From positions 806,001 through 870,000 of the forward strand of contig NZ_CP012401.1 of the NCBI RefSeq assembly GCF_001305595.1: DNA of 64,000 nt, read 5' to 3'. Source of the stretch: Azospirillum thiophilum (GTDB taxonomy: Bacteria > Pseudomonadota > Alphaproteobacteria > Azospirillales > Azospirillaceae). A model generated the notes under the pieces. The model did no database searches. It was given only the letters and a program-made list of their open reading frames with translations, and was not told where the DNA came from. Shown here piece by piece: positions 1-8,625 of this stretch (positions are counted from its first letter, which is position 1; every line of letters starts with the position of its first letter). The translations under genes and the position numbers were made by a program.

Positions 1-115
1 CCGGGTGTCGCGCCTGCTGCGCGACCAGTCCATGTGCGAGAAATTGCGCGGAGCCGAATCCGGCGACGCGATGTACGCGCTTCTGACCCAGCACGAGCCG
101 ACCCCGTCCAACTGA
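1..115 (+). CDS. ptsN: C-terminal end of a probable nitrogen-PTS EIIA protein (PtsN), partial
   Basis: The window opens inside a reading frame (first full codon at base 2) that ends with TGA at 113-115. The last 37 residues, RVSRLLRDQSMCEKLRG followed by DAMYALLTQ, resemble the C-terminal helix of EIIA-Ntr, where 'ARVSRLLRD' and 'KLRG...ALYALL' are typical. EIIA-Ntr is the terminal phosphate acceptor of the nitrogen phosphotransferase chain (PtsP to NPr to PtsN) and regulates potassium and nitrogen functions through its phosphorylation state. The active-site histidine lies upstream of the window, so the call rests on tail similarity from memory. A strong terminator follows 30 bp later, so this is the last gene of its transcript. 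Confidence 0.6.
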   Translation, partial: RVSRLLRDQSMCEKLRGAESGDAMYALLTQHEPTPSN

Positions 116-145
116 CGGGCCGCCGGTTCGGGGACAGCATGCCGA

Positions 146-183
146 AGGGGCCGCCGCACGGGGACGTGCGCGGCCCTTTTTCT
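146..183 (+). terminator. Rho-independent terminator after ptsN
   Basis: A GC-rich inverted repeat (GGGCCGCCGCAC, short loop, GTGCGCGGCCC, with one imperfection) is followed directly by a run of five T. It lies about 30 bp after the upstream stop codon. Confidence 0.75.
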
Positions 184-268
184 TTGCCGGCGGGCGCCCC
201 AGTTGGTGTGAGGCCGGCTCGGCTGCTACACTTGCGCCACGCCGACCAGATCAACGGGGGCCAAGGCC

Positions 269-811
269 ATGGGAAACGCGCAGCGCAAGCCCTGGATTTC
301 GCCGCAGGATTATCTCGCCGCCGAACGGAGCGCCGAGGTGCGTCACGAGTATGTCGACGGCGAGATCTTCGCCATGGTCGGGGCGAGCCTGAACCATGCA
401 CGGATCGTGGCGCGTCTCGGGTATGCGATCCGGCAGGCGGCGCTACGCCGTGGATGCGACGCATTCACCAACGATGTGAAGGTCCGGGTGGAGGCGGCGA
501 ATGCCTTCTACTATCCCGACATTGTGGCGACCTGCGCGGCCGACGACGACCCCTATGTGGTCAAGGATCCGGTGCTGGTGGTGGAGGTGCTGTTCGACAG
601 CACCGAGGCCATCGACCGCCGCGAGAAGCGGACCAACTACCAGAAGATCCCGTCCCTGCGCGAGATCGTCCTGGTCTCCCAGAGCGAGCGTCTGGTCGAG
701 GTCTACCGCCGCGACAGTGCCGGCTGGACCGTCGACATGGTGCGCGAGGGGCCGGTCATGCTGGCCGCGTTGGACCTGACCGTCCCGCTGGAGGCGGTGT
801 ACGAGGACTGA
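269..811 (+). CDS. Uma2 (DUF820) family putative endonuclease
   Basis: This 180-aa protein has the Uma2/DUF820 layout, a PD-(D/E)XK-like fold found in many copies in cyanobacteria and some proteobacteria. The N-terminal 'YLAAER' and 'RHEYVDGEIFAM' segments, the central 'VKVRVE...YYPDIV' segment and the 'PVLVVEVL' strand are the family's usual conserved blocks, with candidate metal ligands at the Asp of YYPD and the Glu of VVEV. Some relatives are associated with restriction or transposition, but the cellular role is not established. It is a single gene starting with ATG after a weak ribosome site. Its last 56 bp overlap, tail to tail, the 3' end of the next gene on the other strand. Fold assignment is fairly sure; function is open. 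Confidence 0.8.
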   Translation: MGNAQRKPWISPQDYLAAERSAEVRHEYVDGEIFAMVGASLNHARIVARLGYAIRQAALRRGCDAFTNDVKVRVEAANAFYYPDIVATCAADDDPYVVKDPVLVVEVLFDSTEAIDRREKRTNYQKIPSLREIVLVSQSERLVEVYRRDSAGWTVDMVREGPVMLAALDLTVPLEAVYED

Positions 812-2531
812 GGGGCGGTTCGCCACCCGGCGGCGGCGTGGGGGGCTTGCCTTCGCCGGCTTTCATGGCTTCGAGGATTCGGACGATTCTATCGATGTCC
901 GGGAAATATTTGGCGATGCCGGTAGTCGGTGCAAGAAGTGTAACGAACAGGTATGCGGCTGTAATGCTGACACCTGTACCGATCATGAGCTTTGCCGTTC
1001 CCTTGACCATTTCAGGGCGGAGTTCCTTGCGGACATCCTTGGCAAAGCGCACCAGCTCCGTTGCGGATCCTTTGGTGGCGTGAAGCAGCGTGGTCAGCAG
1101 GTTGCGGGCTGTAAGGCCGAACATCGCGATGCGCCGCCGCCGCAGATCCTCGGCATCCGGTTCGGCGCTGTCCTCGGAGAGGGTGTCGAAGGCCGCTTGC
1201 ACGTCCGGCCCGATGATATCCGCGTCCTTGATCCCGTCGCGCAGCGCGTCGAGGTGATGGAGCAGGTCGGATGCGCTGTCCGGCGTCAGGCCGTTCGCCA
1301 ACCGCTCTGCTTCCCGCTGCCACAGGGCGGGCAGGCAGTTGCACAGGCGGCGCGCGGTGTCGGCAAGGTCGCCCAAATCGGCCAGAATGCGGGACGGCAT
1401 TTCTGCCGCGTCCTGCGGGTTGTCGAGTGCCTTGGCAAGGCGTTCGACCGAAATGCTGCGTGAGTCCACCAGTGCCGGGCGCAGATCAGCGGCGCGTTCG
1501 GTCAGAACCTCCCGCAGTCGGCCGACCTTGCGGGCAATGGTGGGATCGGTGTTGCTGCGGGCCAGGGCTTCGAGCAGGTCGTCGGCCTTCTCGCGCGTCT
1601 CGTCGAGGTAATCCTGGGCGATCCCGCCATCCTCGGGCAGGGCGTCGGGTGGAAGAACCTCCATGCGCCCGTTGCGCCAGTCGAACAGATAGGGTGCTGG
1701 TTGCTGGGCGGGGAGGGCGTCCAGCGCCTGGCTCAGTTCTTCCTGTGGGTTGGGGCGATCACCGGACGCGGTTTCCTCGCGCAGCCAGTCGGCGATGTCG
1801 GCGTTGACCTCTTTCGCCGGGCGATTCCACCATTCGTCGGGTCGGGTGGCGATGCGTAGGGCCAAGGCGTCGCTGAACACCCACCGTGGCGGCTTGCCCT
1901 CATCCAGCGAGGCCAGTGCCTCATACCACTGGATCCAGGGTTGGAATCCATGCTCGATGGCCAAGGAACTGTTGGCGAATTGGCTCCAGACGGCGCGAAG
2001 CCAATCCGGGGCGCTGTCCTGCCAAAGCGGTTGCCGGAGCAACAGAGCGCCACGCTCCGGAGGAGGAGCCTCATCGGTCGTTTTCAGCCAAGTCGCATCA
2101 TCGGATACGGAACGCCAAATAACGTCTGGATTGATCCTGGCGGCGACGGCACCGGTATTGGCGGCGAGGTCGGCGGCGGCGAAGTCGCCGGAAGCGTAGG
2201 CAGCGTAGGCAGCGTAGGCAGTGTAAGCGGCGATGAAGGCAGCGTATGCGTCGCTTGCATCAGCGCTATCGATGAAGCTAGTGGCAGCGTTAATTGATTT
2301 ATGGGTTCGCTGAGCACATGCTATGGTAGACATAAAGTTCGCGCGTGCAACTGAAATCACACGGCGTTCTGGAGCCATTTTTCCGCTTAATTTTGCCTCA
2401 GTGACTGATCCGATGAGCGGCAGTACACGCAGTGCTACGCGGCTGGCGATTACCTGCGCCCACGATTCGGGTTTGTCGCTTAACCAATCGTGTAGCTCAT
2501 CCTCAGAGGTGACGCGCACTGTGGCAGTCAT
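756..2531 (-). CDS. Large protein of unknown function with Ala/Tyr repeat and C-terminal membrane segment
   Basis: I do not recognise this 591-aa protein. ATG at 2531 is preferred because GAAGGA lies about 6 nt upstream; an in-frame extension to 2585 has no such site. Visible features: an N-terminal region of about 90 residues that is AT-richer than the rest; an alanine/tyrosine repeat (AYAAYAAYA) at about residues 92-125, encoded by 9-bp tandem repeats; a long charged, helical middle rich in Asp, Glu, Arg and Leu; one hydrophobic segment at about 514-532 (LMIGTGVSITAAYLFVTLL); and a proline-rich tail. It looks like a tail-anchored or C-terminally membrane-bound protein with a large soluble domain. 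It is transcribed alone. The tail overlaps the convergent Uma2 gene, so the last residues could be a read-through artefact. Confidence 0.65.
   Translation of the reverse strand: MTATVRVTSEDELHDWLSDKPESWAQVIASRVALRVLPLIGSVTEAKLSGKMAPERRVISVARANFMSTIACAQRTHKSINAATSFIDSADASDAYAAFIAAYTAYAAYAAYASGDFAAADLAANTGAVAARINPDVIWRSVSDDATWLKTTDEAPPPERGALLLRQPLWQDSAPDWLRAVWSQFANSSLAIEHGFQPWIQWYEALASLDEGKPPRWVFSDALALRIATRPDEWWNRPAKEVNADIADWLREETASGDRPNPQEELSQALDALPAQQPAPYLFDWRNGRMEVLPPDALPEDGGIAQDYLDETREKADDLLEALARSNTDPTIARKVGRLREVLTERAADLRPALVDSRSISVERLAKALDNPQDAAEMPSRILADLGDLADTARRLCNCLPALWQREAERLANGLTPDSASDLLHHLDALRDGIKDADIIGPDVQAAFDTLSEDSAEPDAEDLRRRRIAMFGLTARNLLTTLLHATKGSATELVRFAKDVRKELRPEMVKGTAKLMIGTGVSITAAYLFVTLLAPTTGIAKYFPDIDRIVRILEAMKAGEGKPPTPPPGGEPPLSPRTPPPAGRSGPTRPA
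2194..2229 (+). repeat. 9-bp tandem repeat within a coding region
   Basis: Three perfect copies of GCGTAGGCA (2194-2202, 2203-2211, 2212-2220) and a fourth degenerate copy (GTGTAAGCG) lie inside the 591-aa gene. The unit is a multiple of three, so copy-number change would add or remove Ala/Tyr triplets without a frameshift. Confidence 0.9.
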
Positions 2532-2664
2532 CGGAAATCCTTCAGTGCCCGCAAAATTGCCAGAGGCGAGCGTCTTCCGAACCAAAATGCTCAGATAAGA
2601 GTAAATTTTGAAGGAAAATATGACCCCAGCGGGTGGCAGCGGTCAAGGTTCGGCACCGGGGATG

Positions 2665-2841
2665 GCCCTCTCTCCCCTGGGGAGAGGGAGGGGACCCGCG
2701 CCGCAGGCGTGGGGAGGGTGAGGGGGCCGGCGCGCGGATCGCGCGCCGCCAAGGGGCATACTGCCCCTTGGCAATCCCCTGGCGACGACCTGCGGTCGCC
2801 GCTGCCCCCTCACCCAACCCTCTCCCCAGGGGGGAGAGGGC
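2665..2841. repeat. Dispersed palindromic intergenic repeat (family II, full copy)
   Basis: This fills the roughly 300-bp gap between the 591-aa gene and ubiG. Two inverted arms (CCCTCTCCC/GGGAGAGGG hairpins, each joined to GGTGAGGGGG or CCCCCTCACCC) enclose smaller hairpins, including CCAAGGGGCA/TGCCCCTTGG and GGCGACGACC/GGTCGCC. The left arm, with GGGGACCCGCGCCGC, recurs in inverted orientation near 54,960-55,016. No coding function is apparent; it probably folds as RNA and may end transcription from both sides. Confidence 0.8.
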
Positions 2842-2888
2842 TTAGTCATCGGACGCAGGGCATCGGTTCGCTCCCCGGAGCGATCCCC

Positions 2889-3668
2889 TCACACCCGCTC
2901 GGCCCACCCCATGTAATTGACGTCCAGGTCGCGCGCGTTAAGCCGGAACTCGGCGGTCAGCGGGTTGTACGTGATGCCGGTCAGGTCGCGTACGCCCAGC
3001 CCGTACGCGCGTACGGCGGCGTTCAGTTCGGACGGACGCAGGAACTGGCGCCAGTTGTGGGTGCCGCGCGGCAGCCAGCGCAGGATGTATTCCGCCCCGA
3101 CGATGGCGAGCGCGAAGGATTTCGGCGTGCGGTTCAGCGTCGCCAGGAACAGCACGCCGCCCGGCGCCAGCAGCGCGGACAGCGACTTCACGAACAGGGT
3201 CACGTCGGCGACATGCTCGATCACCTCCATCGCCAGCACCACGTCGAATTTTTCGCCGCTGGCCGCCAGAGCCTCGGCGGTGGTGGCGCGGTAGTCGACG
3301 ACGGTGCCGGTCTCGACGGCGTGGGCGGCTGCGGTGTGTACGTTCCTCTCCGACGCATCGACGCCGACCACGCTCGCCCCCATCCGCGCCATCGGTTCGG
3401 CCAGCAGGCCACCGCCGCAGCCGATGTCGACCACCCGCAAGCCGGCCAGCGGGTTCGGCGCCAGCGGATCGCGGCCCAGCCGCTTGCACACGGCGTCGCG
3501 GATATAGGCCAGGCGCAGCGGATTCAGCCGGTGCAGCGGCTTGAACTTGCCGGCCGGATCCCACCATTCGGCGGCGATGGCGGAGAAGCGGGCGACATCC
3601 TCCGGATCCACCGTCCCGCCTGAAGCGGTTGCGGACGCGTGCGGGAAGGCGGAGGACGAGGCGGGCAT
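2889..3668 (-). CDS. ubiG: Ubiquinone biosynthesis O-methyltransferase UbiG
   Basis: UbiG performs both O-methylations of the ubiquinone ring at the inner membrane, using S-adenosylmethionine. The 259-aa length is normal. The start of the family domain is marked by 'VARFSAIAAEWWDPAGKFKPLH', which defines UbiG against other class I methyltransferases; the SAM-binding motif I is VDIGCGGGLLAEPMA at about residues 90-104; 'VLAMEVIEHV' is the acidic post-I region; and 'THNWRQFL' and 'NYMGWAE' close the domain. It diverges from lysC with about 170 bp between them, an arrangement common in alphaproteobacteria. The ATG at 3668 gives a slightly extended N-terminus of about 18 residues that is not conserved in the family. 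Confidence 0.95.
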   Translation of the reverse strand: MPASSSAFPHASATASGGTVDPEDVARFSAIAAEWWDPAGKFKPLHRLNPLRLAYIRDAVCKRLGRDPLAPNPLAGLRVVDIGCGGGLLAEPMARMGASVVGVDASERNVHTAAAHAVETGTVVDYRATTAEALAASGEKFDVVLAMEVIEHVADVTLFVKSLSALLAPGGVLFLATLNRTPKSFALAIVGAEYILRWLPRGTHNWRQFLRPSELNAAVRAYGLGVRDLTGITYNPLTAEFRLNARDLDVNYMGWAERV

Positions 3669-3838
3669 GGCTGAAAATCCATAAACGGGGTGGTGGGACG
3701 GGTGCGGGCAACTTGCCTCGCTTCCAGCGACGGAGTATGGATACGCCGCCCCGCGCCGGCAACGGTGGAGCGGGGGTGCGCACAGCCGACCCGCATGACC
3801 GAGACATCATGACCGGGCGGCCAGACATGGTGTGGGGT

Positions 3839-5074
3839 ATGGCGCGGATCGTCCTGAAATTCGGAGGCACGTCGGTCGGCGACATCGACCGGATCAAGAA
3901 CGTGGCCCGGAAGGTCGAGCAGGAAGTCAAGGCGGGGCATCAGGTCGCCGTCGTCGTGTCGGCGATGTCCGGCGTGACCAACCAGCTCGTCAAATACTGC
4001 AACGAGATCGACAAGCTGCACGATGCGCGCGAATACGACGCGGTCGTCGCCAGCGGCGAACAGGTGACCTCCGGTCTGCTGGCCATCGCCCTGCAGTCGC
4101 TGGGCATCCCCGCCCGCTCCTGGGCCGGCTGGCAGATTCCGATCCGCACCGACGAGACCCACGGCAAGGCGCGCATCGTCTCCATCGACACCACCGAGAT
4201 GGAAAAGTCCCTGCAGACCGGCGAAGTCGCCGTGGTCGCGGGCTTCCAGGGCGTGTCGGGCGAGGGGCGCATCGCCACGCTGGGCCGCGGCGGTTCCGAC
4301 ACCTCGGCGGTCGCGCTGGCGGCGGCGGTCAAGGCCGACCGCTGCGACATCTACACCGACGTGGACGGCGTCTACACCACCGACCCGCGCATCGTCTCCA
4401 AGGCGCGCAAGCTCGACAAGATCACCTACGAGGAGATGCTGGAGCTGGCCTCGCAGGGGGCCAAGGTGCTTCAGACCCGCTCGGTCGAGATGGCGATGAA
4501 CCACCGCGTGCGCGTGCAGGTGCTGTCGAGTTTCGAAGCGGCGGCGGGCAGTTCGCTTCCCGGAACCCTGGTTGTTGACGAGGACGAGATCGTGGAAAAG
4601 GAAATTGTGAGCGGCATCGCCTACAGCCGCGACGAGGCGAAGATCACCCTGGTCGGCGTCGCCGACCGCCCGGGTGTCGCCGCCGCCATTTTCGGCCCGC
4701 TGACCGACAATGCCGTCAACGTCGACATGATCGTCCAGAACGTGTCGGAGGACGGCAAGTCGACCGACATGACCTTCACCGTCGGCAAGGCGGACATCGC
4801 CCGCGCCGTCAAGGTGCTGGAGGACGCGCAGTCCACCCTGAACTACAAGCGCATCGTGTCGGACGCCAACGTGGTCAAGGTGTCGGTCATCGGCGTCGGC
4901 ATGCGCAGCCATGCCGGCGTCGCCCAGCGCATGTTCAAGGCGCTGGCCGACAAGGGCATCAACATCCAGGTCATTTCCACCTCGGAAATCAAGATTTCGG
5001 TCCTGATCGCCGAGGAGTATGCGGAGCTGGCGCTGCGCGCGCTGCACACCGCCTACGGCCTGGACGCCGCCTGA
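3839..5074 (+). CDS. lysC: Aspartate kinase
   Basis: Aspartokinase phosphorylates L-aspartate, the first step to lysine, threonine, methionine and diaminopimelate. The 411-aa length matches the monofunctional family. The kinase domain starts with KFGGTSV (residues 7-13); 'GRGGSDTSA' is the substrate and phosphate loop; two C-terminal ACT domains (from about residue 265, 'VADRPGVAAAIFGPL' and 'GVGMRSHAGVAQRMF') are the usual lysine/threonine feedback sites. ATG 3839 is chosen because the protein begins directly with the kinase strand MARIVLKFGG; an ATG at 3827 adds four residues and cannot be excluded. The reading frame is open further upstream, but that part has no family similarity. Confidence 0.95.
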   Translation: MARIVLKFGGTSVGDIDRIKNVARKVEQEVKAGHQVAVVVSAMSGVTNQLVKYCNEIDKLHDAREYDAVVASGEQVTSGLLAIALQSLGIPARSWAGWQIPIRTDETHGKARIVSIDTTEMEKSLQTGEVAVVAGFQGVSGEGRIATLGRGGSDTSAVALAAAVKADRCDIYTDVDGVYTTDPRIVSKARKLDKITYEEMLELASQGAKVLQTRSVEMAMNHRVRVQVLSSFEAAAGSSLPGTLVVDEDEIVEKEIVSGIAYSRDEAKITLVGVADRPGVAAAIFGPLTDNAVNVDMIVQNVSEDGKSTDMTFTVGKADIARAVKVLEDAQSTLNYKRIVSDANVVKVSVIGVGMRSHAGVAQRMFKALADKGINIQVISTSEIKISVLIAEEYAELALRALHTAYGLDAA

Positions 5075-5127
5075 GCGCGGGTGGAGGCCCCGGTGCCGGG
5101 GACGGCGACAGCAGGGAAGGGCCGGCC

Positions 5128-6279
5128 ATGACCGACGCCATATCATATGCGGCGGTCACGGAGGCGCCCCTGGGGACAGCCACCGGGGCGGCCTCCGCGG
5201 CCCGGGCCCGGCTCGACCGGCTCTGGCAGCGGGGACGGGCGTTCCTCGGCACCCGCACCGCCGTGATGGGCGGCGCCATGAGCTGGGTGTCGGAACGGCA
5301 TCTGGTCTCCGCCATCTCCAACGCTGGCGGCTTCGGCGTGCTGGCCTGCGGTTCCATGGCCCCGGACCAGCTTGCGCGCGAGATCGCCGGCACGCGGGCG
5401 CTGACGGCCAAGCCGTTCGGCGTCAACCTGATCAACATGCATCCGGCGCTGGACCAGTTGCTCGACGTCTGCCGCGAGCAGGCGGTCGGCCATGTGGTGA
5501 TCGCCGGCGGCCTGCCGACGGGCGCCACCCTGCGCCGCATCAAGGACGGCGGGGCCAAGGCGATGGCCTTCGCCCCCACGCTGGGCTCCGGCCGGCGGCT
5601 GGTGAAGCAGGGCGCCGACGCGCTGGTGATCGAGGGGACGGAGGCCGGCGGCCACATCGGCCCGGTCTCCACCACCGTCCTGGCGCAGGAGATCCTGCCC
5701 GAGCTGCGCGACGTGCCGGTGTTCCTCGCCGGCGGCATCGGCCGGGGCGAGGCGATCCTCTCCTGCCTGGAGCTGGGGGCATCCGGCGTCCAGGTCGGCA
5801 CCCGCTTCGTCTGCGCCACCGAGAGCGTGGCGCATCCCAACTTCAAGCAGGCCTTCATCCGGGCGTCGGCCCGCGACGCCCAGCCCTCGGTGCAGATCGA
5901 CCCGCGCTTTCCGGTCATCCCGGTGCGCGCGCTCGCGAACGAGGCGTCCAAGCGCTTCATGGAGTTCCAGCGCGAGGTCATCGGCAAGGTTGATTCCGGC
6001 GCCATGAGCCGCGACGAGGGCATGCTGGAGATCGAGCATTTCTGGTCCGGCGCGCTGCGCCGCGCGGTCATCGAGGGCGACGTCGAGAACGGCTCGCTGA
6101 TGGCCGGGCAGAGCGTCGGGCTGGTCACCCGCGAGCAGCCGGTGGCCGACATCATCGCCGAATTGATCGCCCAGGCCGAATCGGCGCTGGTGCGGCGGGC
6201 GGCCGATGATGCATCGTTCGAAGCGAAGGCAGGGGTGATGGCAGGGGTGATGACGGAGCCGCCGGTGGGAGCGCTGTAG
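5128..6279 (+). CDS. Nitronate monooxygenase family FMN oxidoreductase
   Basis: A 383-aa FMN-binding TIM-barrel protein of the 2-nitropropane dioxygenase/nitronate monooxygenase family. Visible motifs are the N-terminal 'MGGAMSWVSERHLVSAISN', the flavin-loop 'EGTEAGGHIG' with the family's catalytic-type histidine, 'FLAGGIGRGEAI' as phosphate-binding loop and 'GVQVGTRF'. Family members oxidise alkyl nitronates or serve as enoyl reductase-like enzymes, so the substrate cannot be named. It sits 53 bp after lysC and only 2 bp before ptsP, so the three are probably cotranscribed. AGGGAAGG lies a good distance before the ATG. The N-terminal 35 residues are an extension beyond the barrel. Confidence 0.85.
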   Translation: MTDAISYAAVTEAPLGTATGAASAARARLDRLWQRGRAFLGTRTAVMGGAMSWVSERHLVSAISNAGGFGVLACGSMAPDQLAREIAGTRALTAKPFGVNLINMHPALDQLLDVCREQAVGHVVIAGGLPTGATLRRIKDGGAKAMAFAPTLGSGRRLVKQGADALVIEGTEAGGHIGPVSTTVLAQEILPELRDVPVFLAGGIGRGEAILSCLELGASGVQVGTRFVCATESVAHPNFKQAFIRASARDAQPSVQIDPRFPVIPVRALANEASKRFMEFQREVIGKVDSGAMSRDEGMLEIEHFWSGALRRAVIEGDVENGSLMAGQSVGLVTREQPVADIIAELIAQAESALVRRAADDASFEAKAGVMAGVMTEPPVGAL

Positions 6280-6281
6280 CG

Positions 6282-8600
6282 ATGACCGACACCCTCGACA
6301 CGGGAGCCGGCGACACGGGAGCCGGGGATGGGGGGCACCACCGGTTCGACGGCACCTCGTCGCGCCGGCTGCTCGCGCGGCTGCGCGACATCATGGCCGG
6401 GTCGGGGTCGGGTCAGGACCGGCTGGACAAGATCGTCACCCTGATCGCGGCGGAGATGAAGGCGGACGTCTGCTCCTGCTACATCATGCGCGCCGGCGAG
6501 GTGCTGGAGCTGTTCTCCACCGAGGGTCTGAACAAGACCGCGGTCCACAACACCCGCCTTCGGGTGGGCGAGGGCATCGTCGGCTACATCGCCGGCCACG
6601 CCCGCCCGGTGGCGATGGACAACGCGCCGTCGCACCCAAGCTTCGCCTACCGGCCGGAAACCGGCGAGGATCCGTTCCAGTCGCTGGCCGGCGTGCCGAT
6701 CCTGCGCGGCAGCAAGGTGCGCGGCGTGCTGGTGATCCAGCACAAGGACCGCCGCCGCTATGTCGAGGAGGAGGTCGAGACCCTCCAGACCATCGCCATG
6801 GTCGTCGCCGAGCTGGTGGCCCAGAGCGAGCTGGTCAACCCGGTCGAGGTCACCACCACCGGCGATCCCGTGCTGCTGCCGGCCCGCCTGTCGGGCACGG
6901 CGATGAGCGCCGGGCTGGCCATTGGGCTGGCCGTCATCCACCGGCCGCAGCTGACCGTCCGCCAGATGGTGGCGGAGGATGCCGACGCCGAGCTGGAGCG
7001 CTTCAACGCGGCGCTGTCGACCATGCACAGCGCCATCGACGACCTGCTGGAGGCGGCGTCGCTGGCCGGCCTCAGCGAGCCGCGCGACATCCTGGAAACC
7101 TACCGGATGTTCGCCGAGGACCGCGGCTGGCTGTCGCGCATCCGCGAGGCGATCCGCGTCGGCCTGACCGCGGAGGCCGCGGTGCAGCAGGTGCAGAACG
7201 ACACCCGCGCCCGGATGAGCCACCTGACCGATCCCTACATCCGGGAACGGCTGATGGATCTGGAGGATCTGACCAACCGGTTGCTGCAACATCTGGCCGG
7301 CAAGACCAACGGCGCCGATGCCGGCACCCTGCCCGACGACATGATCCTGGTCGCCCGCTCGATGGGGCCGGCGGAGCTGCTGGACTACGACCGCTCCCGC
7401 CTGCGCGGCCTGCTGCTGGAGGAGGGATCGCCGGCCAGCCATGTCTGCATCGTCGCCCGCGCGCTGAACATCCCGGTGGTGCAGGCCGCCGACGCGATGA
7501 ACCGGATCGAGCCGCTCGACCAGCTGATCGTCGACGGCGACCACGGCCAGGTCTTCATCCGCCCGGCCGAAGACATCCAGATGACCTTCGCCGAAGCGGT
7601 GGCGCTGCAGCACCGCAAGGAGCAGATGTACGCGGAGATCCGCAAGTTCCCGTCGGTGACGCGCGACGGGGTGCCGATCTCCATCCAGCTGAACTGCGGC
7701 CTGCTGATCGACCTGCCGCACCTGACCGCCAGCGGCGCCGAGGGGGTCGGGCTCTACCGCACCGAAATCCCCTTCATGGTGCGCGCCTCCTACCCCGACG
7801 TGAAGGCGCAGACCGACCTCTATTCCCGCATCATGGACGAGGTCGGCGACCGGCCGGTCATCTTCCGCACGCTCGATGTCGGCGGCGACAAGATGCTGCC
7901 CTACATGACCGGCGGCGAGGAGGAGAACCCGGCGCTGGGCTGGCGTGCCGTCCGCATCGGGCTGGACCATCCGTCGCTGCTGCGCCAGCAGCTGCGGGCG
8001 CTGCTGCTGGCCGCCGCCGGCCGGCCGCTGTCGGTGATGTTCCCGATGATCGCCGAGGTGGCCGAGTTCGTCGCCGCCCGCCGCCTGCTGGATCTGGAGC
8101 TGAAGCGGCTGGCCGTCCAGGGCATCGCCCCGCCCAGCGGCCTGCGCGTCGGCACCATGCTGGAGGTGCCGTCGCTGTTGTGGCAACTGCCGGCGCTGCT
8201 GCCGCGGCTGGACTTCCTGTCGGTCGGCTCCAACGACCTGACCCAGTATCTGTTCGCCGCCGACCGCGGCAACCCGCGCACCTCGACCCGCTACGACCCG
8301 CTGTCGCCGTCGATGCTGTGCGTGCTGCGCCGGCTGGTGGACGAGTGCACGCGGCACAAGGTATCGCTCAGCATCTGCGGCGAGATGGCCGGCCGGCCGC
8401 TCGACGCGATGGCGCTGATCGGCGTCGGCTTCCGCACCCTGTCGATGTCGCCGCCGTCGGTCGGGCCGGTGAAGACCATGCTGCGCTCGATGGATGTCGG
8501 GGCGCTGCGGCAATACATGAGCGGGCTCTACACCGGCGCCGACCACAGCCTGCGCGACAAGCTGAAGAGCTTCGCCAAGGACCACGGCGTCATCATCTGA
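6282..8600 (+). CDS. ptsP: Phosphoenolpyruvate–protein phosphotransferase PtsP (EI-Ntr)
   Basis: EI-Ntr takes phosphate from phosphoenolpyruvate and passes it to NPr and then to PtsN, coupling nitrogen status to transport and potassium control. The 772 residues contain an N-terminal GAF sensor domain (about 25-170), which distinguishes PtsP from sugar EI and binds glutamine in studied homologues; the EI helical domain; the mobile domain with phospho-histidine His387 in 'GSPASHVCIVAR'; and the C-terminal PEP-binding barrel with 'GVGLYRTEIPFM', 'VGSNDLTQY' and the catalytic Cys699 in 'CGEMAGRP'. It starts 2 nt after the preceding stop, so translation is probably coupled. Regulation by glutamine is inferred from the family. 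Confidence 0.95.
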   Translation: MTDTLDTGAGDTGAGDGGHHRFDGTSSRRLLARLRDIMAGSGSGQDRLDKIVTLIAAEMKADVCSCYIMRAGEVLELFSTEGLNKTAVHNTRLRVGEGIVGYIAGHARPVAMDNAPSHPSFAYRPETGEDPFQSLAGVPILRGSKVRGVLVIQHKDRRRYVEEEVETLQTIAMVVAELVAQSELVNPVEVTTTGDPVLLPARLSGTAMSAGLAIGLAVIHRPQLTVRQMVAEDADAELERFNAALSTMHSAIDDLLEAASLAGLSEPRDILETYRMFAEDRGWLSRIREAIRVGLTAEAAVQQVQNDTRARMSHLTDPYIRERLMDLEDLTNRLLQHLAGKTNGADAGTLPDDMILVARSMGPAELLDYDRSRLRGLLLEEGSPASHVCIVARALNIPVVQAADAMNRIEPLDQLIVDGDHGQVFIRPAEDIQMTFAEAVALQHRKEQMYAEIRKFPSVTRDGVPISIQLNCGLLIDLPHLTASGAEGVGLYRTEIPFMVRASYPDVKAQTDLYSRIMDEVGDRPVIFRTLDVGGDKMLPYMTGGEEENPALGWRAVRIGLDHPSLLRQQLRALLLAAAGRPLSVMFPMIAEVAEFVAARRLLDLELKRLAVQGIAPPSGLRVGTMLEVPSLLWQLPALLPRLDFLSVGSNDLTQYLFAADRGNPRTSTRYDPLSPSMLCVLRRLVDECTRHKVSLSICGEMAGRPLDAMALIGVGFRTLSMSPPSVGPVKTMLRSMDVGALRQYMSGLYTGADHSLRDKLKSFAKDHGVII

Positions 8601-8625
8601 GCGCTGGCGGCGAGATTGCCCGCCG

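Noticed and set aside
2665..2841. Insertion sequence remnant
   Set aside because: There is no transposase fragment and no target duplication is visible; nested hairpins fit a dispersed non-coding repeat better.
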